Shown here: positions 7,891 to 15,830 of the stretch, in pieces
How positions within the stretch are numbered: position 1 is the stretch's first letter
Layout: each line of letters begins with the position of its first letter
NCBI GenBank assembly: GCA_049641805.1
Contig: JBARNX010000043.1
Span: forward strand, 1 to 55,401
Reading direction: 5' to 3'
DNA: 55,401 bases
Source: UBA5738 sp049641805
Lineage (GTDB): Bacteria; Patescibacteriota; Minisyncoccia; Minisyncoccales; UBA5738
Position numbers and translations under genes: made by a program
The notes under the pieces: generated by a model
What the model saw: only the letters and a program-made list of their open reading frames with translations
Told to the model about the DNA's origin: nothing
The model's database searches: none

Positions 7891-8151
7891 TCAGTTTTGG
7901 TTTTTGATTGGATGGGCGCCGGTTAAATTAAGTTTTTTATCGCGGCGCCAGCTTTTTATTTGGGCTTCGCGCTTCAGGGCGGCGGATTTTGTCGGAAGTT
8001 TTTCGGTGTAAATCATCTTTTTGACTTCGCGCGAGGCAGTATAATGGCCGCCTTTTTTATTTTTGTGTTCGGCGAAGCGGCGTTCCAAGTCGGTGGTAAT
8101 GCCGGTGTAGATGCTGTTGTCGGCGCATTGGAGGAGATAAACAAAATACAT
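7891..8151 (-). CDS. GIY-YIG nuclease domain protein (YhbQ/UPF0213-like)
   Basis: 86-residue single-domain protein. The GIY-YIG core is visible as VYLLQCADNSIYTGITTDL at residues 4-22, followed by the conserved RRFAEHKNKKGGHYT segment and the usual REAQIKSWRR motif. Members of this small family are predicted DNA structure-specific nucleases, but function is not settled. The gene stands alone between tRNA-Gln and tpiA, with a probable terminator at 7740-7777. No Shine-Dalgarno is present. Confidence 0.88.
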   Translation of the reverse strand: MYFVYLLQCADNSIYTGITTDLERRFAEHKNKKGGHYTASREVKKMIYTEKLPTKSAALKREAQIKSWRRDKKLNLTGAHPIKNQN

Positions 8152-8326
8152 AAATTCGATTTAAAAGTCTCTCGTCGGCATTAACCTCCTCGGAACAATT
8201 TTCGCCTTGTTATAGAAATAGATTTGCTGGCGCAAAGAGGTATAGTCCCTCGCGATTACGCTCGGGATATAGATTCTCCGCCCGAGGTGGACCTGTTCTT
8301 TGGCGGGAACCATAATGAATGAATTC

Positions 8327-8434
8327 AAATGCTTTTTCGCAAAGCTGCGGGACATGGATTCGAACCATGATAAACGGATTCAGAGTCCGTTGTCCTACCA
8401 TTAGACGATCCCGCAGCTTTGCGAAAAAGCATTT
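8327..8434. repeat. 26-bp perfect inverted repeat enclosing tRNA-Gln
   Basis: Left arm 8327-8352 and right arm 8409-8434 are exact reverse complements. The inner 7 bp of each arm form the tRNA acceptor stem; the outer 18-19 bp (for example gctttttcgcaaagc) extend it beyond the mature tRNA ends. Each outer part can also fold alone as GCTTT-TTCGC-AAAGC. Confidence 0.9.
8345..8415 (-). tRNA. tRNA-Gln (anticodon CUG)
   Basis: Cloverleaf of 71 nt on the minus strand. The acceptor stem is TGCGGGA/TCCCGCA with U1-A72 and G73, both typical of tRNA-Gln. The anticodon arm is ACGGA-CTCTGAA-TCCGT, giving anticodon CUG for CAG codons, and the T arm is CATGG-TTCGAAT-CCATG. CCA is not encoded, so it must be added by the nucleotidyltransferase. 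The gene is enclosed in a 26-bp inverted repeat that lengthens the acceptor helix. Confidence 0.95.
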
Positions 8435-8629
8435 TATTTTAAAACAGTGCCCAAAAATTTTCTGCCTTGCCCGGTTTTCAAAAATTTTTCTCGCAACATC
8501 GCCTCGCCTCTTGTTTTGAATTCTTCGGAATCAAAAATATATCTCGCATTCGGGCATACTCAAGGCAGGCAGCCAAAGAACGACCCTTGAGATTCTTAAA
8601 TCAAACAATGGGAGTTTAGCGGATTATGG

Positions 8630-9538
8630 CTAAACTTTCAAGTAGCGAGTGATAGCAATCATACTGGAAAAAATTCCCAATCCGGCGCCGATACCGATCT
8701 GGATCCCAATCAGAGTCCAAATACCGGTAAGGAAATTCTGCCACAAACTCATCCCGGGAAGAATCGCGGCCAGCATCGGGCTCAAATACCAGCAAATCAC
8801 CGCCGCGATTAAAAATGAAAACACCGCGCCCAGAATGCCGAAAATCAACCCTTCAACCAAAAACTGCCCGCGCACAAACCATCGCGACGCGCCCACAAGC
8901 CGCTGAATGGCAATTTCGCGGCCGCGGCTCAAAATAGCCGTCCGGATAGTGTTATAAGTGACAATCACCGATATAAAGCCGAGAATGGCGAACAATACCA
9001 ACCCGACCTTCTTGGTGTTCTCGGTGATCGCGAAAATCTTTTGGATTACTTCTTTTTTTTCGTTATAATTCACGCGGTTCACCATATCCTTATATTCATC
9101 CTGCGCCAGCAACGCGGAAACTTCGTCAAACTTCACCGTTGATACCGCGCTCACATTCAATAACGAAACAAGCGGATTGCCGTTAATCTCATTGAGCGAT
9201 TCCAACAAAACCGCGTCATTTTGGTGGCGAATCTTGAAATCTTCCAGTGCCTGGTCTTTGGACACATACTGCACATTTTCAATGCCCGGGATTTGATTGA
9301 TTTTGTCTTTAACTCTCAAAATATCGTTTTCGGAAACACTCTCGTTAAAATAAACCGAAATATCCGCCTTGGACTGAAATTCTCTGATCAAAAAAGCGCT
9401 CACATCCTTCATCTCGAATAACAACGAAGTAAGCAAAATCGGAATCATTATTATGAAAATATTGGCTATCGCGATTCCGCCGTCGCGGCTCAAATTATGC
9501 CAGCCCAAACCGATTATTCTTTTAATGGAAGTAAACAT
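8630..9538 (-). CDS. ftsX: Cell-division ABC transporter permease FtsX
   Basis: FtsX works with FtsE at the divisome to activate peptidoglycan hydrolases. The 302-residue product has the expected layout: a first membrane helix at about 20-42 (GIAIANIFIIMIPILLTSLLF), a periplasmic domain of ~120 residues with SVYFNESVSENDILRVK, then three membrane helices in the C-terminal half. It is translated after ftsE, with a 92-base AT-rich spacer between them. The prfB-ftsE-ftsX order is widespread in bacteria. Confidence 0.94.
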   Translation of the reverse strand: MFTSIKRIIGLGWHNLSRDGGIAIANIFIIMIPILLTSLLFEMKDVSAFLIREFQSKADISVYFNESVSENDILRVKDKINQIPGIENVQYVSKDQALEDFKIRHQNDAVLLESLNEINGNPLVSLLNVSAVSTVKFDEVSALLAQDEYKDMVNRVNYNEKKEVIQKIFAITENTKKVGLVLFAILGFISVIVTYNTIRTAILSRGREIAIQRLVGASRWFVRGQFLVEGLIFGILGAVFSFLIAAVICWYLSPMLAAILPGMSLWQNFLTGIWTLIGIQIGIGAGLGIFSSMIAITRYLKV

Positions 9539-9630
9539 ATTAACAAATGAAAATTGAAATTAAAAATGCCGCAAATCTAAATTTTGATATTTTACACTAT
9601 CATTTTGATTTTTGATTTTTACATTTTAAT
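9539..9630. repeat. AT-rich spacer between ftsE and ftsX, related to family A words
   Basis: Contains taaattttgatattttac and cattttgatttttgattttt, words shared with the ribosomal-operon spacers, but lacks the central GTTAAAATT dyad. Confidence 0.5.
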
Positions 9631-10329
9631 CTATAATGCGAACCTTCCCTTTTCTTCGTCGCGGATAACCTTGCCTTTTTCCAGAGTCACTACGCGTCTT
9701 TTGAGTTTATTAACAATCTCGCGGTTATGCGTGGCCAGCACCACGGTCGTACCCATCTCATTGATTTTGAGCAAAAGCTTTAGAATATCCAAGGTATGAT
9801 AAGGATCAAGATTGCCGGTGGGTTCATCGGCCAACACCACCTCGGGCCGATGGATCAGCGCGCGCGCGATGGCTACCCGTTGGCGTTCTCCGCCGGAAAG
9901 CTCGGCCGGAAAATTTTTCTCGCGGTCGGACAATTCCACAATCTCCAATATCCGCGGCACATCCCGCCTGATTTCGGTGTCGCTGGCGCCGATGACTTTC
10001 ATCACATAAGCGATATTGTCGCGCACGGTCATATTGGGCAAAAGTTTGTAATCCTGAAAAACCGCGCCGATGCTGCGGCGCAAACCATTGAGATTCCCTT
10101 GTTTCAATTTATAGATGTTCTGATCTTTGAATAAAATACTGCCGTTAGTCGGTTTTTCTTCAACCAGCATCAGCTTGAAAAGCGTGGTTTTCCCCGCGCC
10201 CGACCGGCCCACCACCGACACAAATTCGCCCGGCATTATGCCAAACGAAACTCCATCCAGCGCCACGATATTGTTGGCGCCCGCGATCCGCGAACCATAA
10301 ACTTTCGTGATGTCGTTAAATTTAATCAT
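9631..10329 (-). CDS. ftsE: Cell-division ATP-binding protein FtsE
   Basis: ABC-type ATPase partner of FtsX. The 232-residue product carries Walker A GRSGAGKTT at residues 41-49, the signature LSGGERQR at 144-151, Walker B VVLADEPT at 164-171 and the switch His in LATHNREIV. Length matches the family. It lies between prfB and ftsX. The C-terminus (EKGRFAL) is followed by an AT-rich spacer before ftsX rather than the usual overlap. Confidence 0.96.
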   Translation of the reverse strand: MIKFNDITKVYGSRIAGANNIVALDGVSFGIMPGEFVSVVGRSGAGKTTLFKLMLVEEKPTNGSILFKDQNIYKLKQGNLNGLRRSIGAVFQDYKLLPNMTVRDNIAYVMKVIGASDTEIRRDVPRILEIVELSDREKNFPAELSGGERQRVAIARALIHRPEVVLADEPTGNLDPYHTLDILKLLLKINEMGTTVVLATHNREIVNKLKRRVVTLEKGKVIRDEEKGRFAL

Positions 10330-10424
10330 ATGGATGCCCGATCGTTAATCGTCAATCTTTAATCTTTAACTAAAAATGCAAAATTATCCGTTTTTGTTAA
10401 AGATTAAGGATTAACGATTAAAGG
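10330..10424. repeat. Dyad spacer, family D (ttaatc/gattaa words)
   Basis: Arms gttaatcgtcaatctttaat and ttaaagattaaggattaacg give an AT-rich hairpin that fills the prfB-ftsE gap. Confidence 0.65.
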
Positions 10425-11493
10425 TTATTGCAATCTTATTTCCGCTTCGATAAACTTATCCAATCTTCCGTCAAGAACTTCGTCCACTTGCGTCGTTTCC
10501 GCGCCGGTGCGCGTATCTTTCACCAGCTTATAGGGATCAAGCACATAGTTGCGGATCTGGTTGCTCCAACTGGCCGAAACCCGCTCGCCTTTGATCTTCG
10601 ACAATTCAGTCTCGCGCGTTTCCCGCATCAGCTGAAACAACTTCATTTTCAACAATTCCATGGCTCGATCGCGATTTTGCCCCTGCACGCGCTCAGTTTG
10701 GCAAGTGGTAAATATCCCTGTCGGGATATGGGTAATGCGCACCGCCGACTCGCGCTTATTCACATATTGTCCGCCCGGACCGGACGACCGGTAGAAATCA
10801 ATCCTCAAATCTTCGGGCTTCAATTCCAAATTTTTCAATTCGCTTTTTGGGAATTCCGGATAAACCTCCACCAGTGCGAACGATGTCTGGCGCAAATGCT
10901 TGGCATTGAACGGTGACAGCCGCACCAAACGGTGCACGCCGGTTTCTTTTTTCAAATAACCATATGCCGTCAATCCTTTAATATACACCGATACCTCTTT
11001 ATAACCAACCCGGCCGTCGGTAACGCCATCGCCAAACGACTCGTGCAAAATGGCGGTTCTAAATCCTTTGCGCTCGCAATAACGATTGTACATCCGCAAA
11101 AGCATCGCGCCCCAATCCTGCGCGTCCTGGCCTCCCGCGCCGGAATGAATCGTCAATATCGCGTTTTCGCGGTCATATTTGCCTGACAAAAAAACGATTT
11201 GTTCGATTGCTTCAAGTTTTTTGAGAGCTTGGGCGATTGCTTCGTTGTCCCCCGCGCCAACCAATAATTCCAGTTCCACCTCCAGATTCTCAAAATCTTC
11301 AACCGTTTTTTTCAGACTGGCCAGCTCTTCGCTGACTCGCGCCGCCGTATCGGGAGAACCCCAAAAATCCGGCCGGGAAGTTTCGATATCCAACTCTTTT
11401 ATTTTCTCTTTTTTGGCGCGAAAGTCAAAGACGGTCCATCAAAAGATGGAGCTTATCCTGCAATCCCTTAATCTGTGAATTTGTGTCCTCCAT
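10425..11493 (-). CDS. prfB: Peptide chain release factor 2, programmed +1 frameshift
   Basis: RF2 recognises UAA and UGA stops. A 22-codon zero-frame leader runs from ATG 11493 to an in-frame TGA at 11425-11427; a +1 slip at CTT TGA C (11424-11430) joins it to the main frame, giving about 355 residues. The stop-reading SPF motif is at about 193-195 and the catalytic GGQ at about 240-242 (SSGPGGQYVN). The main frame alone has no natural ATG at its N-terminus, which supports the frameshift. The gene reads into ftsE-ftsX. Confidence 0.95.
11424..11430 (-). other. Programmed +1 frameshift site in prfB
   Basis: Minus-strand heptamer CTTTGAC, the classic RF2 shift site. Low RF2 slows termination at UGA and promotes slippage on CTT, so the gene regulates itself. 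The upstream purine stretch (GATGGA) is weaker than the usual AGGGGG stimulator. Confidence 0.9.
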
Positions 11494-11610
11494 AATAATA
11501 ATTTATACAATCCCCACTGCCAATTTACCACACAAAAAACCAAAAGTGAAGCTCAAATCAAACGGCGTATTCTAGCGGCAGGCCTTGTGTCCGCCCGTAT
11601 TGCAACCCGC

Positions 11611-11645
11611 GCAAAAAAGCAAAGGGCGAAAACCTGGTTTCACCC
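11611..11645 (-). terminator. Probable terminator after tRNA-Thr
   Basis: On the minus strand GGGTGAAACC folds with GGTTTTCGCCC (11624-11645) and is followed by TTTGCTTTTTTG. It separates tRNA-Thr from prfB. Confidence 0.6.
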
Positions 11646-11704
11646 CTACGGATATAAATCAAAATTCGGCATTGCAGGGGCGATTACGCGCAATCGCCTG
11701 TTTC

Positions 11705-11780
11705 TGGAGCCGAGAAGAGGGGTCGAACCTCCGACCTGCGGTTTACGATACCGCCGCTCTGCCAACTGAGCTATCTCGGC
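11705..11780 (-). tRNA. tRNA-Thr (anticodon CGU)
   Basis: Full 76-nt cloverleaf including an encoded CCA end. The acceptor stem is GCCGAGA/TCTCGGC with U73, the D arm GCTC-AGTTGGCA-GAGC, the anticodon arm GCGGT-ATCGTAA-ACCGC (anticodon CGU, codon ACG) and the T arm GGAGG-TTCGACC-CCTCT in near-canonical form. It is the only one of the three tRNAs in this window with CCA encoded. A promoter (11809-11837) and a terminator (11611-11645) suggest a separate transcript. Confidence 0.93.
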
Positions 11781-11808
11781 TTGATAACGGATTTGCTGCC
11801 ACGACAAA

Positions 11809-11837
11809 ATCTTATCACAAGTAAAAGTTTGAAGCAA
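11809..11837 (-). promoter_or_regulatory. Predicted promoter of tRNA-Thr
   Basis: On the minus strand: TTGCTT (11832-11837), 17-base spacer, TAAGAT (11809-11814). The same -10 form, GTGATAAGAT, appears in the M50 protease promoter at 44250-44278. Confidence 0.5.
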
Positions 11838-11873
11838 TAAGACTTATTAAAAAATACCCTTGCGGGCAAGATT

Positions 11874-12079
11874 TAAAAAAACTTGAGAGGATGATGGGGA
11901 CGATCGGGTTTGCATCCGGCGCTGTAGTTTTATATACTCACCGGGAAACCCTTTGGATAGCGCTTTCGGGAACTGTCCTAGAGGCCGGGCCTGAAGGACG
12001 GTAACCGGGCAACCATCATATTCTTCCTCATCATTCTCCCAACTTTCACTTTTTCTCGATAAGACGCTTATCGTCTTAC
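11874..12079 (-). ncRNA. Candidate structured non-coding RNA, family unknown
   Basis: No convincing open frame lies here, yet base composition jumps to GC-rich and folding is dense. On the minus strand a 5' hairpin AAGACG-ATAAG-CGTCTT is followed by an A-rich linker and a folded core: GTCCT pairs with AGGAC around GGCC-rich inner stem (11975-11999), GCGCT pairs with AGCGC (11919-11923 with 11959-11963), and GGGTTT with AAACCC (11906-11911 with 11946-11951) would cross it as a pseudoknot. The ends close through GAGA and ATGATG against CATCAT and TCTC, followed by seven T. A consensus promoter precedes it. Motifs of tmRNA, SRP RNA, RNase P RNA, 5S and common riboswitches were looked for and not found. 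Confidence 0.7.
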
Positions 12080-12085
12080 ACCTAC

Positions 12086-12115
12086 ATTATACAATACTTT
12101 TCTATTACTTGTCAA
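12086..12115 (-). promoter_or_regulatory. Consensus sigma-70 promoter of the structured RNA
   Basis: On the minus strand: TTGACA (12110-12115), 18-base spacer, TATAAT (12086-12091). Both hexamers are exact consensus, the only such pair I found in the window. Confidence 0.85.
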
Positions 12116-12116
12116 T

Positions 12117-12156
12117 AGCAAAAACGGCGGGAACCGAAAATCGGCTTGCCGCCAGC
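12117..12156 (-). terminator. Terminator of the small membrane protein gene
   Basis: On the minus strand GGCGG and an inner AGCCGA pair with CGGTT and CCGCC, followed by GTTTTTGC. It ends immediately before the -35 of the structured RNA promoter. Confidence 0.7.
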
Positions 12157-12172
12157 CAATTTCCTCAAAAAG

Positions 12173-12403
12173 TTATGGCTGGGGATTTTGGTTTCCCGGC
12201 GCTTCTCTTTCGTAATCCGGCCGTATCTTCTTTCCGGGGATACCCAAAGCCATAAAAAAACCGCCCGCGATCAAACTCATGACTATCGCCACCTCGAATT
12301 GCGTTGCGGACAAAACCGAATTTTTGTGCGCCATCAAACCCAAGCCGAACCCAACCGAGATTCCGCCCAAGATAGTGAATAAAAATTTGATTATCGAATT
12401 CAT
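12173..12403 (-). CDS. Small two-helix membrane protein, unknown function
   Basis: 76 residues with two hydrophobic helices, about 5-23 (IKFLFTILGGISVGFGLGL) and 37-54 (FEVAIVMSLIAGGFFMAL), then a charged Pro/Arg-rich tail (KKIRPDYEREAPGNQNPQP). Small two-helix proteins of this size include AtpI-like assembly factors, but no diagnostic residues are visible, so I do not assign one. A TATAAT at 12440-12445 on the minus strand is a possible -10; the terminator at 12117-12156 marks the 3' end. The gene is probably monocistronic. Confidence 0.65.
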   Translation of the reverse strand: MNSIIKFLFTILGGISVGFGLGLMAHKNSVLSATQFEVAIVMSLIAGGFFMALGIPGKKIRPDYEREAPGNQNPQP

Positions 12404-12509
12404 GGATTTGCGGCTTAGAATTTATAATCCAGAGTAATTATTATATACCTTAAATTTTAAACCAAAACACCAAAAAGACAATATCGCCGCGTATTGCCGC
12501 AAACCAAAA

Positions 12510-12532
12510 TAGAAGCCGCCTTCGGCTAACGC
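12510..12532 (-). terminator. Weak terminator after the UvrD-like gene
   Basis: Minus strand AGCCG-AAGG-CGGCT overlapping the stop codon, followed by TCTATTTT. Confidence 0.4.
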
Positions 12533-15351
12533 CTTTTGGCGAAATCGCAAATATCTTTAAACTCGCACCACTCGCATTGCCAACCCGGTTTGGCGCGAAA
12601 ATCGCTTTTGGTAATTTCCTTGATTATGGAAGAAATTTTACTCCTTTCATCAACAATATCTTGGCCATTGGGAGAAAATGACAACGGTTTGCATTCGTTT
12701 AAATAAAAATAAGTTAATTTCTCCGCGTTCAGGCCAAACACTTCCTTGGCCGCAATCTGGTAAATCATCAACTGCATCTTGTCTTCGGGCCGCAACCGTT
12801 CCTTGGCAGCGCCGGTTTTGTAATCAATAATTTCAATCCCGCGCCCGCTTTCATCGATGCGGTCAATCTTGCCCGTAATGGAATAGCCGTCGATTTTCAG
12901 ATTAAAATCCTGCTCCAGCGCCGGAACGCCATTGATGGTGTGTATTCTTGGCTGGCGGACGGAAAAATCTTTCCAAAAATTTTTTAACGATTCCAATCCC
13001 TGTTTGTAATAAGTTTCTTTTTCGCTTTTGCCGTCATACCATTCGTCGATCCAATTCTTTTTGTAAATATCCGCCAGCTGTTTGAAACTCCCTTTTTTGT
13101 TTCCCATTTCAAACAAAAATTCGTAAAGCGCGTTATGCATTGTTTTGCCATAGCTGAAAAACGCCTTACCCCGCGTGGGAATTCGCAAAATATGGGCAAA
13201 TTTATATTGCATCGGACACTTTTCAAAAGTCGCCAGCTGCGTAAACGAAAAGTGGCCCGGCAAAACTCCGCGCACTTGCGGCTTGCGGCAGTTATTGGCA
13301 ACGCGCACCGTACGCACTTCATCTTCATGGTTGTCGCCGTTATAGCCCATTTCATGCAAAAACCGCGAGATTTTTTTGGGCCTTGCCCCGCCATAGTCCG
13401 CGGCCGAAGTCAGATACAACCCGCGCCGCGCCCGGGTCATTGCCACATAAAATAAACGCCTTTCTTCTTCCAAATGCGCGTCGCCGGCCGGAACCGGATC
13501 GTTTGCCAATTCCTCGGGAATTTCAATTTCATCGCCGCGCGCGCTGGTCGGAAATTTTCGATCGACAAGATTGGCAATAAAAACATACTCGAATTCCAGC
13601 CCTTTGGCGGAATGAATCGTCATAATCTGCACCGCGTCCGGAGTTTTAATCGGATCAAAATTCAATTTGCCTTCCTCTCCGGATTCGATTTCCATATCAA
13701 GTTCATCAATAAATTTTTTTAAATTGGGATCGATATTGGCCGCTTCAAAATCCTTGATTTTGCCATAAAATTGGCCTATAAAACCAATTTCGCCGCGGCG
13801 ATCCTGACGCACCAATTGCTCCAGATAACCCGAATCTTCCAAAAATGACAGCATCAATTCGGAAACTTTTCTTTCCCGCACAATCGCGCCGTGCTTTGAT
13901 GCCATTTCCAGCAATTTGTTGATGCCCGCGATACCGTGTTCGGTCAATCCGCTTATCAACGGCAATTCGTTTAACGACTCATAAATCGATTGGGATTTTT
14001 TATACCCGTATTGGGTAATTTTAACGATATCCGCGTTTGGAATCATCAAAAACGGCATATTGATCACCCGCCACACCGCCGAACTTTCGTGGTAATTGTT
14101 CAAAAACTTCAGATAGGAAATAATATCCAGCACCGCGGGCTTGGAATATAAACCCTTTAACGCCATAAATTGCGCCGGCAGGCCCGACCGCTCGCACGCG
14201 CGCGCAAACTGGCCGGCACTCTCATTGGCCCGCAGTAAAATCGCGAAATCACCGTAAGCGCAATTTTTTTCCTCCTTTAGAATTTTAATGATTTCATTGA
14301 TCACGCCCTGCACTTCCTGCTCCACGCTTTTAAAATGCAAATGCCTGATGGCGCCATTGCAGTTCGCGTCAGCGATCAAACGCTTGTCTATTTTATCAAT
14401 AAATTCCAAACGGCGCGGATTATTGGCCTGGATAAAATTATAAGCCTGGTCCAAAATATTCTGGCATGAACGGTAATTACGCGTCAGCACCACGCTCTCC
14501 GCTTCGGGAAAATCTCTCTTAAACTGGAGGATATTGCCAAAACTCGCGCCCCGCCAGCGGTAAATCGCCTGATCGTCGTCGGCGCATACGGTAAGATTAT
14601 TGTTCGGAGCGGCGATAAATTTAACCAGCTCGTATTGTATCCAATTGGTATCTTGAAATTCATCCACCAGAATATATTTGAATTGTTTGCGGAGTCTTTC
14701 CAGAACCGCGGGCCGCTTTTTAAAAAGATCAACCGCGTAATTAAGCAAATCGCCGAAATCCAGCAAATTATTTTCCATTAATAGATTTCTATAATGACCG
14801 TAAGCGCGGGCCAGCTCAAGCAACCTTTCTTTTTCTTCAACCGCGCCTTTGGCATACTTCAAATAATCCGCGGGAAATATTCCCTGGTCCTTGCACCGCG
14901 AGAAATGATTGAGCAGGGCGTGGATGAACTTTGCCGGATTACCTAGCGGTTTGTAATATTTCAACTTCAACCGGTCAAGATTATTCCGCATCAAAAGCCA
15001 CGCCGCGGTCTGATCAACCAGCTTGAAATTTCCCGGAATGCCGATATCCAGCCCGTTCTGGCGCAAAATCCGCTCACAAAACGAATGGAAAGTACATATC
15101 CAAAGGTCGGCATAACCAAACGACAAAAGATTATCCGCCCGGTCTTCCATCTCCCCGGCGGCTTTATCAGTGAAAGTAAGCGCCAAAATTTCCTCGGGTT
15201 TAGCCATCTTCTGTTCTACCAGCCACGCGATTCGATGCGTGATCGCCCTAGTCTTGCCCGTTCCCGCGCCCGCCACAATCAAAAGCGGCCCGTTTGCGTG
15301 GGCAACGGCGGCTTTTTGTTCCTTATTAAGTTTATTCAAGTCTAATGCCAT
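12526..15351 (-). CDS. UvrD/PcrA-type DNA helicase fused to a RecB-like PD-(D/E)XK nuclease
   Basis: 941 residues. The N-terminal ~650 residues are a superfamily 1A helicase: Walker A AGAGTGKTR at 27-35, LTFTDKAAGEM, the Walker B VDEFQDTNWIQY, CADDDQAIYRWRGA and a C-terminal VAMTRARRGLYL. The last ~240 residues are a RecB-family nuclease: FTQLATFEKCPMQYKF, GKIDRIDE, IIDYKTG, and C-x2-C-x5-C (WQCEWCEFKDIC) suited to an iron-sulfur cluster. It probably acts in DNA repair or end resection, like AddAB combined in one chain. Downstream terminator is weak (12510-12532). Confidence 0.92.
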   Translation of the reverse strand: MALDLNKLNKEQKAAVAHANGPLLIVAGAGTGKTRAITHRIAWLVEQKMAKPEEILALTFTDKAAGEMEDRADNLLSFGYADLWICTFHSFCERILRQNGLDIGIPGNFKLVDQTAAWLLMRNNLDRLKLKYYKPLGNPAKFIHALLNHFSRCKDQGIFPADYLKYAKGAVEEKERLLELARAYGHYRNLLMENNLLDFGDLLNYAVDLFKKRPAVLERLRKQFKYILVDEFQDTNWIQYELVKFIAAPNNNLTVCADDDQAIYRWRGASFGNILQFKRDFPEAESVVLTRNYRSCQNILDQAYNFIQANNPRRLEFIDKIDKRLIADANCNGAIRHLHFKSVEQEVQGVINEIIKILKEEKNCAYGDFAILLRANESAGQFARACERSGLPAQFMALKGLYSKPAVLDIISYLKFLNNYHESSAVWRVINMPFLMIPNADIVKITQYGYKKSQSIYESLNELPLISGLTEHGIAGINKLLEMASKHGAIVRERKVSELMLSFLEDSGYLEQLVRQDRRGEIGFIGQFYGKIKDFEAANIDPNLKKFIDELDMEIESGEEGKLNFDPIKTPDAVQIMTIHSAKGLEFEYVFIANLVDRKFPTSARGDEIEIPEELANDPVPAGDAHLEEERRLFYVAMTRARRGLYLTSAADYGGARPKKISRFLHEMGYNGDNHEDEVRTVRVANNCRKPQVRGVLPGHFSFTQLATFEKCPMQYKFAHILRIPTRGKAFFSYGKTMHNALYEFLFEMGNKKGSFKQLADIYKKNWIDEWYDGKSEKETYYKQGLESLKNFWKDFSVRQPRIHTINGVPALEQDFNLKIDGYSITGKIDRIDESGRGIEIIDYKTGAAKERLRPEDKMQLMIYQIAAKEVFGLNAEKLTYFYLNECKPLSFSPNGQDIVDERSKISSIIKEITKSDFRAKPGWQCEWCEFKDICDFAKRR

Positions 15352-15374
15352 TTATTTTTTTCGCGCACCTTCCA

Positions 15375-15422
15375 TAATTCAAACAAAACCGCCCCTGGCA
15401 AATTCGGGCGGTTTTTGTTTGA
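15375..15422 (-). terminator. Terminator after the MNT-HEPN pair (hairpin works both ways)
   Basis: AACCGCCC folds with GGGCGGTT across a 10-base loop. On the minus strand it is followed by TTTGTTTG and on the plus strand by TTTGTTTG too. It sits just after the HEPN stop. Confidence 0.75.
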
Positions 15423-15425
15423 TTA

Positions 15426-15830
15426 TCAAAATACAATCTTATTTGAACAATGATTTTTGATTTTTATTCCCGCCCCATATGCTTCTTCGGCCATTTCCCA
15501 TGTAAAACCCTCGGGGAAATTACCCGGGTAACGGACGCCAATATAATAAGGCCCGAGAACAGCAAAACATTCTTTCAAATCATTTATTTGTTTATCATAA
15601 ACAAAAATCAAGTTTCCCAACTGGGTCAAATCATGGATGCGGGGATAATCGCCGCTGTAAAACAAAAGCAAAGCCTTAAGGGTTTTCTCTGCCATTTGCT
15701 GGGAAATAAAACAAACCAGCGATGGTGAAACATCTTTATCTTTGATAAGCGCGATTATATTATTCTCATCTTCTTGCGCGTATGCCATCCACTCGCCTAT
15801 AATTTGTTTTTTATCCTGATTATCGTTCAT
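15426..15830 (-). CDS. HEPN domain protein (partner of an MNT nucleotidyltransferase)
   Basis: 134-residue helical protein of the HEPN type: EWMAYAQEDENNIIAL at the start, CFISQQMAEKTLKALLLFYS in the middle and RIHDLTQLG after it. HEPN proteins paired with MNT enzymes form the HepT/MntA-like toxin-antitoxin group. The RNase motif R-x4-6-H of active HepT toxins is not present here (the nearest is RIH), so RNase activity is doubtful. It overlaps the MNT gene by 11 bases and ends at a strong terminator. It could equally be a non-toxic HEPN-MNT module. Confidence 0.82.
   Translation of the reverse strand: MNDNQDKKQIIGEWMAYAQEDENNIIALIKDKDVSPSLVCFISQQMAEKTLKALLLFYSGDYPRIHDLTQLGNLIFVYDKQINDLKECFAVLGPYYIGVRYPGNFPEGFTWEMAEEAYGAGIKIKNHCSNKIVF

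Noticed and set aside
11874..12079. Assignment of the structured RNA to tmRNA, SRP RNA, RNase P RNA, 5S rRNA or 6S RNA
   Set aside because: I looked for the T-arm and tag frame of tmRNA, the GGAA loop and AGCAG side of SRP RNA, GAGGAAAGTCC of RNase P and 5S landmarks on both strands and found none; the fold is not a simple rod as in 6S.
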